47,883 bases of DNA from an uncultured Lachnospiraceae bacterium (GTDB lineage Bacteria; Bacillota; Clostridia; Lachnospirales; Lachnospiraceae). The notes under the pieces are model-generated. The model saw only the letters and a program-made list of their open reading frames with translations. It searched no databases and was not told the origin of the DNA. This document shows positions 7,454 through 15,765 of this stretch, one piece after another. Positions within the stretch are counted from its first letter, which is position 1. Each line of letters begins with the position of its first letter. The position numbers and the translations under genes were made by a program. The DNA is taken from the NCBI GenBank assembly GCA_910577735.1, contig CAJTOO010000025.1, forward strand, positions 1 through 47,883, in the 5' to 3' direction.

Positions 7454-8559
7454 TCCCGCATATCCTCATCACTAAAATAAATTTCCTTCACGGCATCCAG
7501 TATTTCCTCATCGGTTACCGTCCTGTCAATAACCGCCTTACCGACTTTCTTCAAAAGAACAAACTTAATCTGGCCCGCCTCCATTTTCTTATCTGCTTTC
7601 GTCAACGACACAATCTCTTCCGGATCAATCGTATCAATACTGATCGGCAGATTAAATGGCACGAACATATCACGTACTTCATAATACTCCTCCATGGACA
7701 GCCAGTTGTGCTTCCATGATATATAAGCAGCCGCCACCATTCCCAGGGAAATACATTCCCCATGGAGCATTTCAAACTGCATGGCCTTCTCAATAGCGTG
7801 GCCTATGGTATGTCCAAAATTGAGCAGTGCCCTGTCTCCCTTTTCTGTGGGATCTTTCTCTACTACCAGCTTCTTGACGCCACAGCTTCTCATGACCATC
7901 TCTTCCAGAACTTCCAGGTCTCTGTCATGAATTTCATACATATTTTCCAAAAGCCATTCATAAAATGCAGCATCTTTGATCAACCCATGTTTCATCACCT
8001 CGGCAAAGCCTGCATAAAACTGTCTGTCATCCAGCTCCTTTAAGGTGCCGATATTCATGTAGACCAGCCTGGGCATATAAAATGCACCGACCATATTTTT
8101 ATAGCCATCAAAATCCACCCCGGTCTTGCCGCCGATACTGCTGTCAGACTGCGCAATCAGCGTAGTGGGTATCTGTATGAAATCAACACCCCTCAGATAT
8201 GTGGCTGCCGCATAACCGGTGATATCTCCCACCACGCCGCCGCCAAGCGCAAGCAACAAGTCTTTGCGGTCAAATTTCTCCTCGATCAGCGTCTTATAAA
8301 TTTCCTGCACTGTGCAAAGTGTCTTGTTTGCCTCTCCGGCTTCAAACACATGCAGAATCACTTTCTTACAATGTCCTTCCAGCATCCCTCTTACGGTCTC
8401 CCCAAACAGCCTTGCCGTATTGGTATCAGCAATCACCGCCACTCTCCTGTTTTCCACATCGAAAGCCTGCAGTTCGTCCACAAGCAGTTCAAAGTCGTTG
8501 GTAAATACAATATCATAACATGGTTTCTTATCATAATGAATCGTCATTCGGTTAGCCAT
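7450..8559 (-). CDS. aroB: 3-dehydroquinate synthase
   Basis: Second step of the shikimate pathway: DAHP to 3-dehydroquinate, NAD and metal dependent. The NAD-binding LLALGGGVVGDITGYAAATY and IPTTLIAQSDSSIGGKTGVD blocks and the metal-site histidines (NFGHTIGHAIE, MLHGECISLGM) are present. The open frame reaches 8604, but that first ATG lies in the loop of a hairpin with no ribosome site. The ATG at 8559 (MANRMTIHYD), with GAGG upstream, is preferred and gives 369 residues. Isolated from other aro genes; operon with lspA and rluD. Confidence 0.94.
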   Translation of the reverse strand: MANRMTIHYDKKPCYDIVFTNDFELLVDELQAFDVENRRVAVIADTNTARLFGETVRGMLEGHCKKVILHVFEAGEANKTLCTVQEIYKTLIEEKFDRKDLLLALGGGVVGDITGYAAATYLRGVDFIQIPTTLIAQSDSSIGGKTGVDFDGYKNMVGAFYMPRLVYMNIGTLKELDDRQFYAGFAEVMKHGLIKDAAFYEWLLENMYEIHDRDLEVLEEMVMRSCGVKKLVVEKDPTEKGDRALLNFGHTIGHAIEKAMQFEMLHGECISLGMVAAAYISWKHNWLSMEEYYEVRDMFVPFNLPISIDTIDPEEIVSLTKADKKMEAGQIKFVLLKKVGKAVIDRTVTDEEILDAVKEIYFSDEDMRE

Positions 8560-8587
8560 CTTCGCCTGTTCCTCTCTTGAAATGAAT

Positions 8588-8616
8588 AACTTCCTGACAG
8601 TCATTGCCAGGAAGTT
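8588..8616. repeat. 9-bp perfect inverted repeat upstream of aroB
   Basis: AACTTCCTG (8588-8596 on the plus strand reads as the partner) pairs with CAGGAAGTT (8608-8616) around an 11-base loop. It lies between sepF and the chosen aroB start. There is no T run on the minus strand, so it is not a clear terminator. It may be an RNA processing or translation-control hairpin. Confidence 0.5.
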
Positions 8617-8669
8617 AAATTTTACTCTCTTACCATTCTCCTAAAAACCCCTGTCATCACCGATGCCCT

Positions 8670-9173
8670 TTATGAAAACCCATTGTCAATCGGTACATCA
8701 AAGGAGCCCGATAAAATTTCCTGGAAATCTCCGGAAATATCCACGCTGGCCGGTGTGATGATAAAGATATAATGTGAAATCTTCTGCAGATTTCCCGACA
8801 TTGCAAAGCAGGAACCCGATGTGAAATCAATGATTCTCTGGGCGATATCCACGTCCAGACCTTCCAGATTTAAGACTACTGTCCTGTTTGCCAGAAGTGT
8901 CTCTGTAATTTCCCTGGCATCTTCCACTGTGGTAGGCTTGATCACACAGACTTCCATGCCCGTTCCGGGCATCTTCTTCGTCTGCCGCATGGGCGTCACC
9001 TTCGGTGTGGACTTTCTGGCTGCCCTGTCATCCTCCATGGGAACCGTATCTTTCACCGGGCTCGGTTTCCTTAACGGTTCAGGCTCATCATCATAGAAAT
9101 CATCGTCATAGTATCCGTCATCATCTTCAACGTTCAGCTTCATGGCACTTATAAACTTGTCCATCACACTCAT
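8670..9173 (-). CDS. sepF: cell division protein SepF
   Basis: 167 residues from the ATG at 9173, which has GGAGG 8 bases upstream; an ATG at 9188 overlaps that site and is rejected. The N terminus (MSVMDKFISAMKL) is the membrane-targeting helix. An acidic Asp/Tyr linker follows, then the SepF core (DUF552, about residues 75-160) with VVLNLEGLDVDIAQRIIDFT and GNLQKISHYIFIITP. SepF tethers FtsZ filaments to the membrane and shapes the division septum. It lies directly downstream of the YggS-family gene, as in many Firmicutes. Confidence 0.96.
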   Translation of the reverse strand: MSVMDKFISAMKLNVEDDDGYYDDDFYDDEPEPLRKPSPVKDTVPMEDDRAARKSTPKVTPMRQTKKMPGTGMEVCVIKPTTVEDAREITETLLANRTVVLNLEGLDVDIAQRIIDFTSGSCFAMSGNLQKISHYIFIITPASVDISGDFQEILSGSFDVPIDNGFS

Positions 9174-9226
9174 AATTCCATCCTCCAAATTAGTCAGACT
9201 TATTCCTATTTCTCAACTTATGTATA

Positions 9227-9931
9227 CTAAACAGTGTTATATTGTCTTTCTCCAAAAATACCTGTACCGACTCTGACATACGTTGCACCTTCTAATATCG
9301 CAATTTCGTAGTCTCCTGTCATACCCATAGAAAGTTCTTCCATAAAAACATTATCAATGTTTTTATGTATTATGTCAACATAAATTTGTTTTAATTTTGC
9401 AAAGTATAGTCTGTTTTCTTCTGCATTTTCAACATAAGGCGCTATTGTCATCAACCCTTTGACACAAATTCCCGGCAATTTAGCAATTTCTTCCACCAAG
9501 TGAAGCGCATCCTGGTCTGTTGTCCCAAATTTGCTCTCCTCATTCGCCACATTGACCTCCACTAAAACAGAGACGGTCACATGCTTTTTAAGCGCTTCTT
9601 TGCTGATTTCCTCTGCCAGACGGATAGAATCCACACTATGAATCAGGAATACTTTATCCACAATATATTTTACTTTATTGCGTTGCAGATGCCCAATCAT
9701 ATGCCACCTGATATCTTTGGGCAGTTTCTCATATTTTTCTACCAGTTCCTGTACCTTATTCTCCCCAAAATCCCTGCATCCACATTCATAAGCCTTCTGC
9801 AGATCTTCCATCGGCTTCGTCTTGCTCACTGCAATCAACTGCACAGTTTCCTCATCGCGCCCGCTCTTCTGGCAGGCGTTCCTGATATTCCGTCTTACGA
9901 TTTCAATATTTTCCCGAATCCCATCATTCAT
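9227..9931 (-). CDS. ylmE: YggS/YlmE family PLP-binding homeostasis protein
   Basis: 234 residues, a single-domain alanine-racemase-like TIM barrel. The PLP lysine is K37 in LIAVSKTKP. Family blocks FGENKVQE, WHMIGHLQRNKVKY and ELSMGMTGDYEIAILEGATYVRVGTGIFG are intact. The protein carries pyridoxal phosphate and keeps free B6 vitamers and amino-acid pools in balance rather than acting as an enzyme. AGGGG lies 8 bases before the ATG. Adjacency to sepF matches the ylmE-sepF arrangement of Firmicutes. Confidence 0.96.
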   Translation of the reverse strand: MNDGIRENIEIVRRNIRNACQKSGRDEETVQLIAVSKTKPMEDLQKAYECGCRDFGENKVQELVEKYEKLPKDIRWHMIGHLQRNKVKYIVDKVFLIHSVDSIRLAEEISKEALKKHVTVSVLVEVNVANEESKFGTTDQDALHLVEEIAKLPGICVKGLMTIAPYVENAEENRLYFAKLKQIYVDIIHKNIDNVFMEELSMGMTGDYEIAILEGATYVRVGTGIFGERQYNTV

Positions 9932-9985
9932 ATACGCTACCCCTATTTCCTGTCAAATACATAAACGCTTTACAGATGCTGTTCC

Positions 9986-11392
9986 CTACTCATAAATGAA
10001 CTCATTGTCATCAACCATCGATGCATCCAACACAATATGATCATACACATTTAAACCATACATGGTATTAGATTTTACCACAGAGTATTCTTCGTTATCA
10101 TATAAGATACTGATTTCTTTAAAATCCGCATACCCCTTATTGATATTATACACGCCTGTCAGTGTCCCTGTCTTATGAACTTCATACTTCTCAGTAGACT
10201 CCGGCATGATAATATCATTTCCTGCCCGCAGCACTGTGTCATCCAGATAATATTCTGTTTCCGTCTCATGATAAATCTGGGTCTCCACAAACTTTGTTAT
10301 GGCATTTCCCTCATCATCATAAGTCTCCAGCAAAACGCCATATTCACCACGTTTACCGCCCTTCGTAACATATCCCTTTGGCACGATAAAAAATTCTTTC
10401 TGCACAATGGATGTGTTGGGAATCTTAAGGCCCTTTTCTTCCTTCAGCAGAAGTTCAATGTCAATGAACCTGTCTGTACAGAAAGTTATCATGGAATTGG
10501 TAAAGGTAAGAGATACAAAGTTATCACCTTCTTCGTTGGTATACAGCTCAACTTTCCCCCAGGCTGTATATTGATTCTTTAAAAACCGTACCTCCACATA
10601 ATCATATTGGTCTTTTTCTTTTTCCAACATATCCCAAAGATCTTTTTCCACTTTGATCACAATGGACCAGTCTTCACTCTGAGACAGTTTATAAACCGGA
10701 TCTCCCGCTGCCACCAGGTCATTGTTTACAAAGTACTTCTTTTCATAATTCTCTTCCTCAAAATACTCTGCCTTCATATCCTGCAGCGTCAGATTTTCAT
10801 AACCATCTGTGGAAAAAACCACGATTCCGCTGTCAGCAGCATAACGATAATTGATCAAAGCAGTTCCGGAAGCATCGTTTAAAGCATCTGCATTTTCCAA
10901 AATATTAAAATTGGCCAGCTTTAATACGGTACCCTCCACATTATGTTTAAAATTATATACATCGCTAAACTGTCTACAGTCAAAACGGTTTGTAAACGAG
11001 GTAATCTCTGTCTTTAACTCAGCCAGATCCGACTCTGACAAAGAATTCTCTCCGCTCTCACTGGCCTTGATATAATCAGCGAGACGACCTGTTTCGTCCA
11101 CGGTATAGATTAGATTTCTTACCGCAACACGTTCCCCTTCCCTTGCAAAATAATTGATATAACCGGCATCCTGGCTGGTCACCACCTTTTCATCCCGCAG
11201 AGCAATGCCCTTGTATATGTTATTGGAAGTCAGAGAACCTTCCATAACACTGTATCCGACGATATGATCGGTCTTAAAATACATGATCACACAGATTACC
11301 ACATAGATAAAGATTACTGCAAAAATCACCATACCTATATTTAAATTGACAGGCCGTCTATATTTAGTTATCCTATTCCGATCCTCAGCCAC
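9986..11392 (-). CDS. HlyD-like membrane-fusion-type protein (orphan)
   Basis: 468 residues beginning at GTG 11392 behind AGGAG. There is one N-terminal membrane helix (about residues 18-39), then a large extracytoplasmic part. A lipoyl/barrel-sandwich-like segment with the short VTSQDAGYINYFAREGERV stretch (about 85-103) and a C-terminal half rich in beta strands (KGLKIPNTSIVQKEFFIVP) fit the HlyD efflux adaptor family in Clostridia. The usual partner transporter is not encoded next to it. It is followed by ylmE and sepF, and a link to the envelope or division is inferred only from that position. Confidence 0.8.
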   Translation of the reverse strand: MAEDRNRITKYRRPVNLNIGMVIFAVIFIYVVICVIMYFKTDHIVGYSVMEGSLTSNNIYKGIALRDEKVVTSQDAGYINYFAREGERVAVRNLIYTVDETGRLADYIKASESGENSLSESDLAELKTEITSFTNRFDCRQFSDVYNFKHNVEGTVLKLANFNILENADALNDASGTALINYRYAADSGIVVFSTDGYENLTLQDMKAEYFEEENYEKKYFVNNDLVAAGDPVYKLSQSEDWSIVIKVEKDLWDMLEKEKDQYDYVEVRFLKNQYTAWGKVELYTNEEGDNFVSLTFTNSMITFCTDRFIDIELLLKEEKGLKIPNTSIVQKEFFIVPKGYVTKGGKRGEYGVLLETYDDEGNAITKFVETQIYHETETEYYLDDTVLRAGNDIIMPESTEKYEVHKTGTLTGVYNINKGYADFKEISILYDNEEYSVVKSNTMYGLNVYDHIVLDASMVDDNEFIYE

Positions 11393-11502
11393 GTATTGTT
11401 AATCTCCTTGTCTGGTTATACTTCATGCAAAGAATGTCCGCACTCGTCTTATTCTCTGGTTTTAGCATTAAGCTGCAAAACTGCCTGATTCTACAACATA
11501 GT

Positions 11503-11530
11503 CAAAATACCCCGCAGCAAGCTACGGGGC
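11503..11530 (-). terminator. intrinsic terminator of the small P-loop gene
   Basis: On the minus strand CCCCGTAGC, a short loop and GCGGGG form a G/C-rich hairpin (5-bp core CCCCG/CGGGG, 11510-11514 with 11525-11529), followed by TATTTTG. It lies 36 bases after the stop of the gene ending at 11566. Confidence 0.8.
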
Positions 11531-11565
11531 ATTTATGGAATTCCGATTTGGATTATGTATGTTGT

Positions 11566-11985
11566 CTAAAGAGAAACGATAATGTTAGAGCGAACACTTT
11601 CAGGAAGTTCACTCTCATCCAAAGATATACTTATCACAAAATCTACATGGAATTTTTCGCTGATCTTTTCAATCTTGCCAATCACCTTGCCAAGATCTTC
11701 TGCCTCCAGACAGGCAATCTTTAAAAAGCTGTCAAAATACATCTGCTGCAAATCATGATCCTGTGAAATGATTCCGCAGACAAAACCGATAAATTCATCA
11801 CTATCTGTAACCATATATTCCGATACGTCAATAAGTCTGATTTTATTGTTTAATTCGAACATATGCTTGGTGCTCTTATCTAAATATACTACATTGCCCT
11901 GTACGTCTTTTATCTCCGTATTTACTTTATCAAGTAGATGCTTGGTCTTTCCTTTTCCCTTTTTGCCTACAATGAATTGAACCAT
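11566..11985 (-). CDS. small P-loop protein, unknown function
   Basis: 139 residues. The N terminus MVQFIVGKKGKGKTKHLLD holds a clear Walker A motif (GKKGKGKT, residues 7-14). A VVYLDKSTKHMFEL segment follows, then a mostly helical C terminus ending in a hydrophobic strand. There is no obvious Walker B and the length is well short of known motor ATPases, so labels such as PilT that automatic pipelines may apply are not supported. AGGAGGG lies 8 bases before the ATG. It has its own promoter and terminator and is therefore a single-gene unit between the D,D-carboxypeptidase and the HlyD-like gene. Confidence 0.85.
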   Translation of the reverse strand: MVQFIVGKKGKGKTKHLLDKVNTEIKDVQGNVVYLDKSTKHMFELNNKIRLIDVSEYMVTDSDEFIGFVCGIISQDHDLQQMYFDSFLKIACLEAEDLGKVIGKIEKISEKFHVDFVISISLDESELPESVRSNIIVSL

Positions 11986-12047
11986 GGTAAAACCCTCCTA
12001 AAGTAAGATATTTATATAGTCTGTACGATTTACTCCATCTACCCATT

Positions 12048-12076
12048 ATTATAAGGGAACTCTGCCAAAAAAACAA
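12048..12076 (-). promoter_or_regulatory. sigma-A promoter of the small P-loop gene
   Basis: On the minus strand TTGTTT (12076-12071), a 17-base spacer and a perfect TATAAT (12053-12048), 62 bases upstream of the ATG at 11985. It lies just after the stop of the carboxypeptidase gene. Confidence 0.7.
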
Positions 12077-12098
12077 CTAAAAAAGTTCATTCCACACT

Positions 12099-13082
12099 TT
12101 ATTTGGCGATTTCCAGAAGATCCGTCATATCTTCATAAAGCTTCTCTCTGGAATCATCTTTCAAGATAACAGAGATATAGGGCGTTCCGCTGCTGCTTCT
12201 GGACAACAGCACCAGACAATGCCCCGCCGCATTGGTCGTTCCGGTCTTACCGCCCACAACCGTCACATTAGACGGCATATCATAAACTCCCCGAAGATAT
12301 AAATTGGAATTCTCCATCTCCACAGACTTCTCCGCTCCATTGGCATCCATATACACCGTACTGTATGTATTGGTCTGTATGATTTCATTAAAAAGTTCAT
12401 ACTTCAACGCTTCTTGAAAAATCAGATATAGGTCATATGCGGTAACATAATGCCCCTCCTGCGTCAAACCATTGGGATTCATGAAATTACAGTTTGTTGC
12501 TCCGATTGCTTTCGCTTCCTCATTCATCAATGCCACAAACTCTTCCACAGAACCAGAGATTCCCTCAGCAATCAGAACTGCCACATCATTGGCAGAATAC
12601 AAAAGCAGGATATGAAGCGCCTGATCCAGCGTCATCTTATCCCCTGGTTTTAAGCCGCATAATACCGCACCCGATTCTGTAATCTTCACATTCTCCGAGG
12701 CCACATATACGTCATCCGTGGATCCATGCTTCAATGCCACCAGCGCTGTCATCACTTTTGTCAGACTGGCCGGATTCATCTGATTATTCACATTTTTGGC
12801 ATAAAGCGTTTCCAGATTCTTCGTATCAAATAGCGCTGCAGCGCCTACATCCGACAGGTTGATTCCTGTCGCAGGTACATCTTTAGCAGCCACACACAAG
12901 TTGGCTGCAAAGGGTTCCACGTTCTCCTGATCGGCAATGTTCAGAAGCTGGTAACTGCTGACACTGTTCTGTGGCGAATAAGGCATATCATACTTTGTGC
13001 TGCCGCAGCCTGTCATGCATACCATCACTGCCATAAGCACCGCGCTTATCTTTAGTTTTCTCTTTCTATTTGTACATTTCAC
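12099..13082 (-). CDS. D-alanyl-D-alanine carboxypeptidase (S11 family), probable lipoprotein
   Basis: About 327 residues. The N terminus is basic, then a hydrophobic helix ends in CMTGC, a plausible lipobox, so the enzyme would be a membrane-anchored lipoprotein. The penicillin-binding motifs are SLTK (Ser near residue 106), SAN (near 163) and KTGT (near 279), the S11/PBP5 pattern. It trims the terminal D-Ala from peptidoglycan stem peptides outside the cell. The C-terminal PBP5 beta domain is missing. Its start overlaps the mgsA stop: GTG 13082 with AGAGGGG upstream is preferred over TTG 13091. It is the last gene of the cell-shape cluster. Confidence 0.93.
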   Translation of the reverse strand: MKCTNRKRKLKISAVLMAVMVCMTGCGSTKYDMPYSPQNSVSSYQLLNIADQENVEPFAANLCVAAKDVPATGINLSDVGAAALFDTKNLETLYAKNVNNQMNPASLTKVMTALVALKHGSTDDVYVASENVKITESGAVLCGLKPGDKMTLDQALHILLLYSANDVAVLIAEGISGSVEEFVALMNEEAKAIGATNCNFMNPNGLTQEGHYVTAYDLYLIFQEALKYELFNEIIQTNTYSTVYMDANGAEKSVEMENSNLYLRGVYDMPSNVTVVGGKTGTTNAAGHCLVLLSRSSSGTPYISVILKDDSREKLYEDMTDLLEIAK

Positions 13083-13461
13083 GCCACTCAAGGTCCCCTC
13101 TGTCGAGTGATTTGATCAAAAGCTCCGCAGACGCCAGATTGGTTGCCAGCGGAATGTTGTGTCTGTCACACAGCATCACTACGTTATTGACGTCCGGTTC
13201 ATGAGATTTCGGGTACAACGGATCACGCAGGAAAATGACCAGATCAATCTGGTTGTGCTCAATCTGCGCACCAATCTGCTGTGCACCGCCAAGATGGCCA
13301 GCCAGATATTTATGGATTGTCAGATTTGTTACTTCCTCTATCAAACGTCCTGTTGTACCAGTTGCATAAAGCTCGTTCTTGCTTAAAATTCCCCGATAAG
13401 CAATACAGAAATTCTGCATCAGTTTTTTCTTTGCATCATGTGCAATTAATGCGATATTCAT
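13066..13461 (-). CDS. mgsA: methylglyoxal synthase
   Basis: 131 residues from the ATG at 13461, which has AGGGGTG upstream; an earlier in-frame ATG at 13488 overlaps rodA and has no ribosome site. It converts dihydroxyacetone phosphate to methylglyoxal and phosphate, a bypass under phosphate limitation or sugar excess. Motifs: IALIAHDAKK, ATGTTGRLIEE (phosphate binding), GHLGGAQQIG, and IFLRDPLYPKSHEPDV with the catalytic Asp region. It lies between rodA and a D,D-carboxypeptidase, overlapping the latter by 17 bases, so it is coupled to wall-synthesis genes. Confidence 0.96.
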   Translation of the reverse strand: MNIALIAHDAKKKLMQNFCIAYRGILSKNELYATGTTGRLIEEVTNLTIHKYLAGHLGGAQQIGAQIEHNQIDLVIFLRDPLYPKSHEPDVNNVVMLCDRHNIPLATNLASAELLIKSLDRGDLEWREMYK

Positions 13462-13475
13462 AGCTAACACCCCTA

Positions 13476-14579
13476 TCATTTTTTGCATTGCAGCCGTACA
13501 TTGAGCACAAATCCAATCCCGATATACAAACTTACTACTGAAGTCAGACCGTAACTGACAAAAGGCAGCGGAACACCTGTATTAGGACTTGCACCAGTCG
13601 CCACAGCGATATTTAACATCCCCTGAAACCCAATCAGTGCCGCCACCCCCGAGGCAATGACCGTGCCGGCTAGATCTTTTGCTCTCCTAGCTACCATAAT
13701 ACATTCAAATGAGATGAAAATCAATAACACAATTACAGTACAGCCGCCTACAAATCCAAATTCTTCCCCGATTACTGCATAAATAAAGTCTGTTTCCGGT
13801 TCAGAGATAAAATTTCCGTTCTTGACAGAACTGATCTCATTGGTCTTATATCCCTTGCCATAAAGCATACCAGAACCGATTGCCGTGACGGAGTTTGTCT
13901 GCTGATAGGCTTCTGTTGTAGCATATTCCTCCGGATAAAGCCAGGCCAGAATACGTCTTTGCTGGAAACTCTCGATAATCTCCTGATCCGGCTGCAGAAC
14001 CAGTGTAAGCACTATAATAAAGGCAGGCACGGCCACCGAAAAAGCCAGAATAATATATTTCCAGCCGATTCCTCCTACAAACAAAAGTACACAGAACAAT
14101 AACATCACCATAATACTTGTGGACATATCCGGCTGTTTATAAATCAAATAGATGGGCGGCAAGAATAAAAGTATACAGACTCCCACAACTTTCAGGGAAT
14201 TCATCTCATCCTTATGTTTCATGATAAACTGTGCAAAAAATAAAATCAACAAAATCTTGGCTGTTTCCGACGGCTGGAACTGGATTCCAAAAAGATTCAG
14301 CCAGCGTTGGGCGCCATTTACTTCTACGCCAATAGACCGCACCAACCACAAGAGCAGAATATTCGCCCCGTACATAATCCAATAAAACCGCAGAATAATC
14401 GAATAATCAAACAAAGAAATGACCAACATCAGGAAAAATCCGAACACAGCGCCAGCAAGCTGTCTGGACTGCAAAGATTCCTGCGCACTGCCGATAGCTA
14501 AAACACCGATCACCGTAAGCGCCACTACGAAAACAATCAGTTTAAAATCATAGTCTCTGATGTGATAGTGCCTTAACAT
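13476..14579 (-). CDS. rodA: rod-shape peptidoglycan glycosyltransferase RodA (SEDS family)
   Basis: 367 residues, ten or so membrane helices. SEDS motifs are present: NGAQRWLNLFGIQFQPSETAK (88-108), the SEPETDFIYAVIGEEFGF segment with the proposed catalytic Asp at 264, and the C-terminal TGVPLPFVSYGLTS. RodA polymerises glycan strands together with its partner PBP2, encoded four genes upstream in the same cluster. RodA rather than FtsW is chosen from the MreBCD-PBP2 neighbours. The gap to minE holds a two-hairpin repeat element. Confidence 0.95.
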   Translation of the reverse strand: MLRHYHIRDYDFKLIVFVVALTVIGVLAIGSAQESLQSRQLAGAVFGFFLMLVISLFDYSIILRFYWIMYGANILLLWLVRSIGVEVNGAQRWLNLFGIQFQPSETAKILLILFFAQFIMKHKDEMNSLKVVGVCILLFLPPIYLIYKQPDMSTSIMVMLLFCVLLFVGGIGWKYIILAFSVAVPAFIIVLTLVLQPDQEIIESFQQRRILAWLYPEEYATTEAYQQTNSVTAIGSGMLYGKGYKTNEISSVKNGNFISEPETDFIYAVIGEEFGFVGGCTVIVLLIFISFECIMVARRAKDLAGTVIASGVAALIGFQGMLNIAVATGASPNTGVPLPFVSYGLTSVVSLYIGIGFVLNVRLQCKK

Positions 14580-14606
14580 GCTGCGTTTTCTCCTTTTCTA
14601 GTACTG

Positions 14607-14656
14607 CCGAGGCCGCGAAGCGGTCCTCGAAAGTTATTTGCGAAGCAAATTACTTT
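14607..14656. repeat. two-hairpin palindromic element (copy A), rodA-minE gap
   Basis: The first hairpin is CCGAGGCCGC, GAA, GCGGTCCTCG (14607-14629). The second is AAGTTATTTG, CGAAG, CAAATTACTT (14631-14655). The same two-part layout recurs between mutS and mutL and before rpmB. It lies in the only sizeable gap in the min-rodA part of the cluster. On the minus strand no T run follows hairpin 1; on the plus strand hairpin 2 is followed by a run of T. Confidence 0.7.
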
Positions 14657-14658
14657 TT

Positions 14659-14922
14659 TTACTGTTTTAAATCCAGAATCGGTATGTTAGCATACAGGGT
14701 CGGATTCTTGAGACTGTGGCCTTTACCACTGGTCTTAGTAATCTGAATCTCCATACTCTGCGTATCGATCTTCATGTATTTAGATATCACTTTCGCAATA
14801 TCATTCTTTATCATTTCCATCATTTCCTGCGAGCAATTGACCCTGTCGGAAATAAGCAGTATCTTAAGCCTGTCTTTGGCTATTTCTCTTGAGCTTTTCC
14901 GCTTTAACAGATTTTTAAACAC
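14659..14922 (-). CDS. minE: cell division topological specificity factor MinE
   Basis: 87 residues. It starts at GTG 14922 with AGGAGG seven bases upstream. The N-terminal amphipathic/anti-MinCD helix (FKNLLKRKSSREIAKDRLKI) and the topological-specificity domain (VNCSQEMMEMIKNDIAKVISKYM) match the family. MinE stimulates the MinD ATPase and drives it from the membrane at mid-cell. The final gene of the minCDE set; 11 bases after minD. Its presence means a MinE-type oscillator rather than, or besides, a DivIVA/MinJ system. Confidence 0.96.
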   Translation of the reverse strand: MFKNLLKRKSSREIAKDRLKILLISDRVNCSQEMMEMIKNDIAKVISKYMKIDTQSMEIQITKTSGKGHSLKNPTLYANIPILDLKQ

Positions 14923-14933
14923 CCCAATCCCTC

Positions 14934-15725
14934 CTAACTTTTATGGAAAATACCTGAAACCCTGGCCCAAAACGAAATCCCTTTCTCCAAATCCATAAAA
15001 GGAACCTCCCGTCCAAGAACTCTGTAACAGATATTCTGATAGGCTTTGCCAGCCAATGTATTACTGCCGACAAGCGGTTCACCCTGATTTGTGGCAATCA
15101 CCACATTCTCATCATCGGGAACCAGGCCAATCAACGGCAAGGAGAGAATATCCACCACATCCTCCGAGGACATCATGTCGCCTCTTTTGACCATATCATG
15201 ACGGATGCGGTTAATGATCAAATCTATCTTATGTATCTCATTGGCCTCCAAAAGGCCTATGATCCTGTCTGCATCCCGGATTGCGGAAACCTCCGGGGTA
15301 GTCACCACAAGCGCTCTGTCCGCGCCTGCGATTGCATTCTGAAACCCCTGCTCTATACCTGCAGGACAGTCTAAGATGACATAATCAAACTGATCCTTTA
15401 AATGACTTATCATCTTGACCATCTGTGAAGGATTCACTGAGGTCTTGTCCCTGGTCTGTGCCGAAGGAAGAAGAAACAATGTGGGATAACGCTTATCCCT
15501 GATGAGGGCCTGTTTGATGCGGCAGTTTCCTTCCACCACATCCACAAGATTATAAACGATGCGGTTCTCCAGGCCCATCACCACATCAAGATTGCGAAGC
15601 CCGATATCCGTATCGATCAAAATCACCTTTTTGCCCATAGCTGCCAGACCTGTACCAACGTTTGCTGAAGTAGTGGTCTTTCCTACCCCGCCTTTCCCTG
15701 ATGTGACGACAATCACTTCACTCAT
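14934..15725 (-). CDS. minD: septum-site-determining ATPase MinD
   Basis: 263 residues. The deviant Walker A motif SGKGGVGKTTTSAN (signature Lys 11, P-loop Lys 16), switch I/II segments and DYVILDCPAGIEQGFQNA are clear. The C terminus (GISFWARVSGIFHKS) takes the place of the usual lysine-rich membrane-targeting helix and is more aromatic than typical. CGGAGG precedes the ATG. MinD binds the membrane when ATP-loaded, recruits MinC to block FtsZ, and is released by MinE. Confidence 0.97.
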   Translation of the reverse strand: MSEVIVVTSGKGGVGKTTTSANVGTGLAAMGKKVILIDTDIGLRNLDVVMGLENRIVYNLVDVVEGNCRIKQALIRDKRYPTLFLLPSAQTRDKTSVNPSQMVKMISHLKDQFDYVILDCPAGIEQGFQNAIAGADRALVVTTPEVSAIRDADRIIGLLEANEIHKIDLIINRIRHDMVKRGDMMSSEDVVDILSLPLIGLVPDDENVVIATNQGEPLVGSNTLAGKAYQNICYRVLGREVPFMDLEKGISFWARVSGIFHKS

Positions 15726-15765
15726 AGCAAACCTCCGTTGATGAATTGTTATCGTCCCCTAAACG

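Noticed and set aside
13476..13488. Earlier mgsA start at 13488
   Set aside because: It overlaps the rodA stop and lacks a ribosome site; the family N terminus begins at the ATG at 13461.
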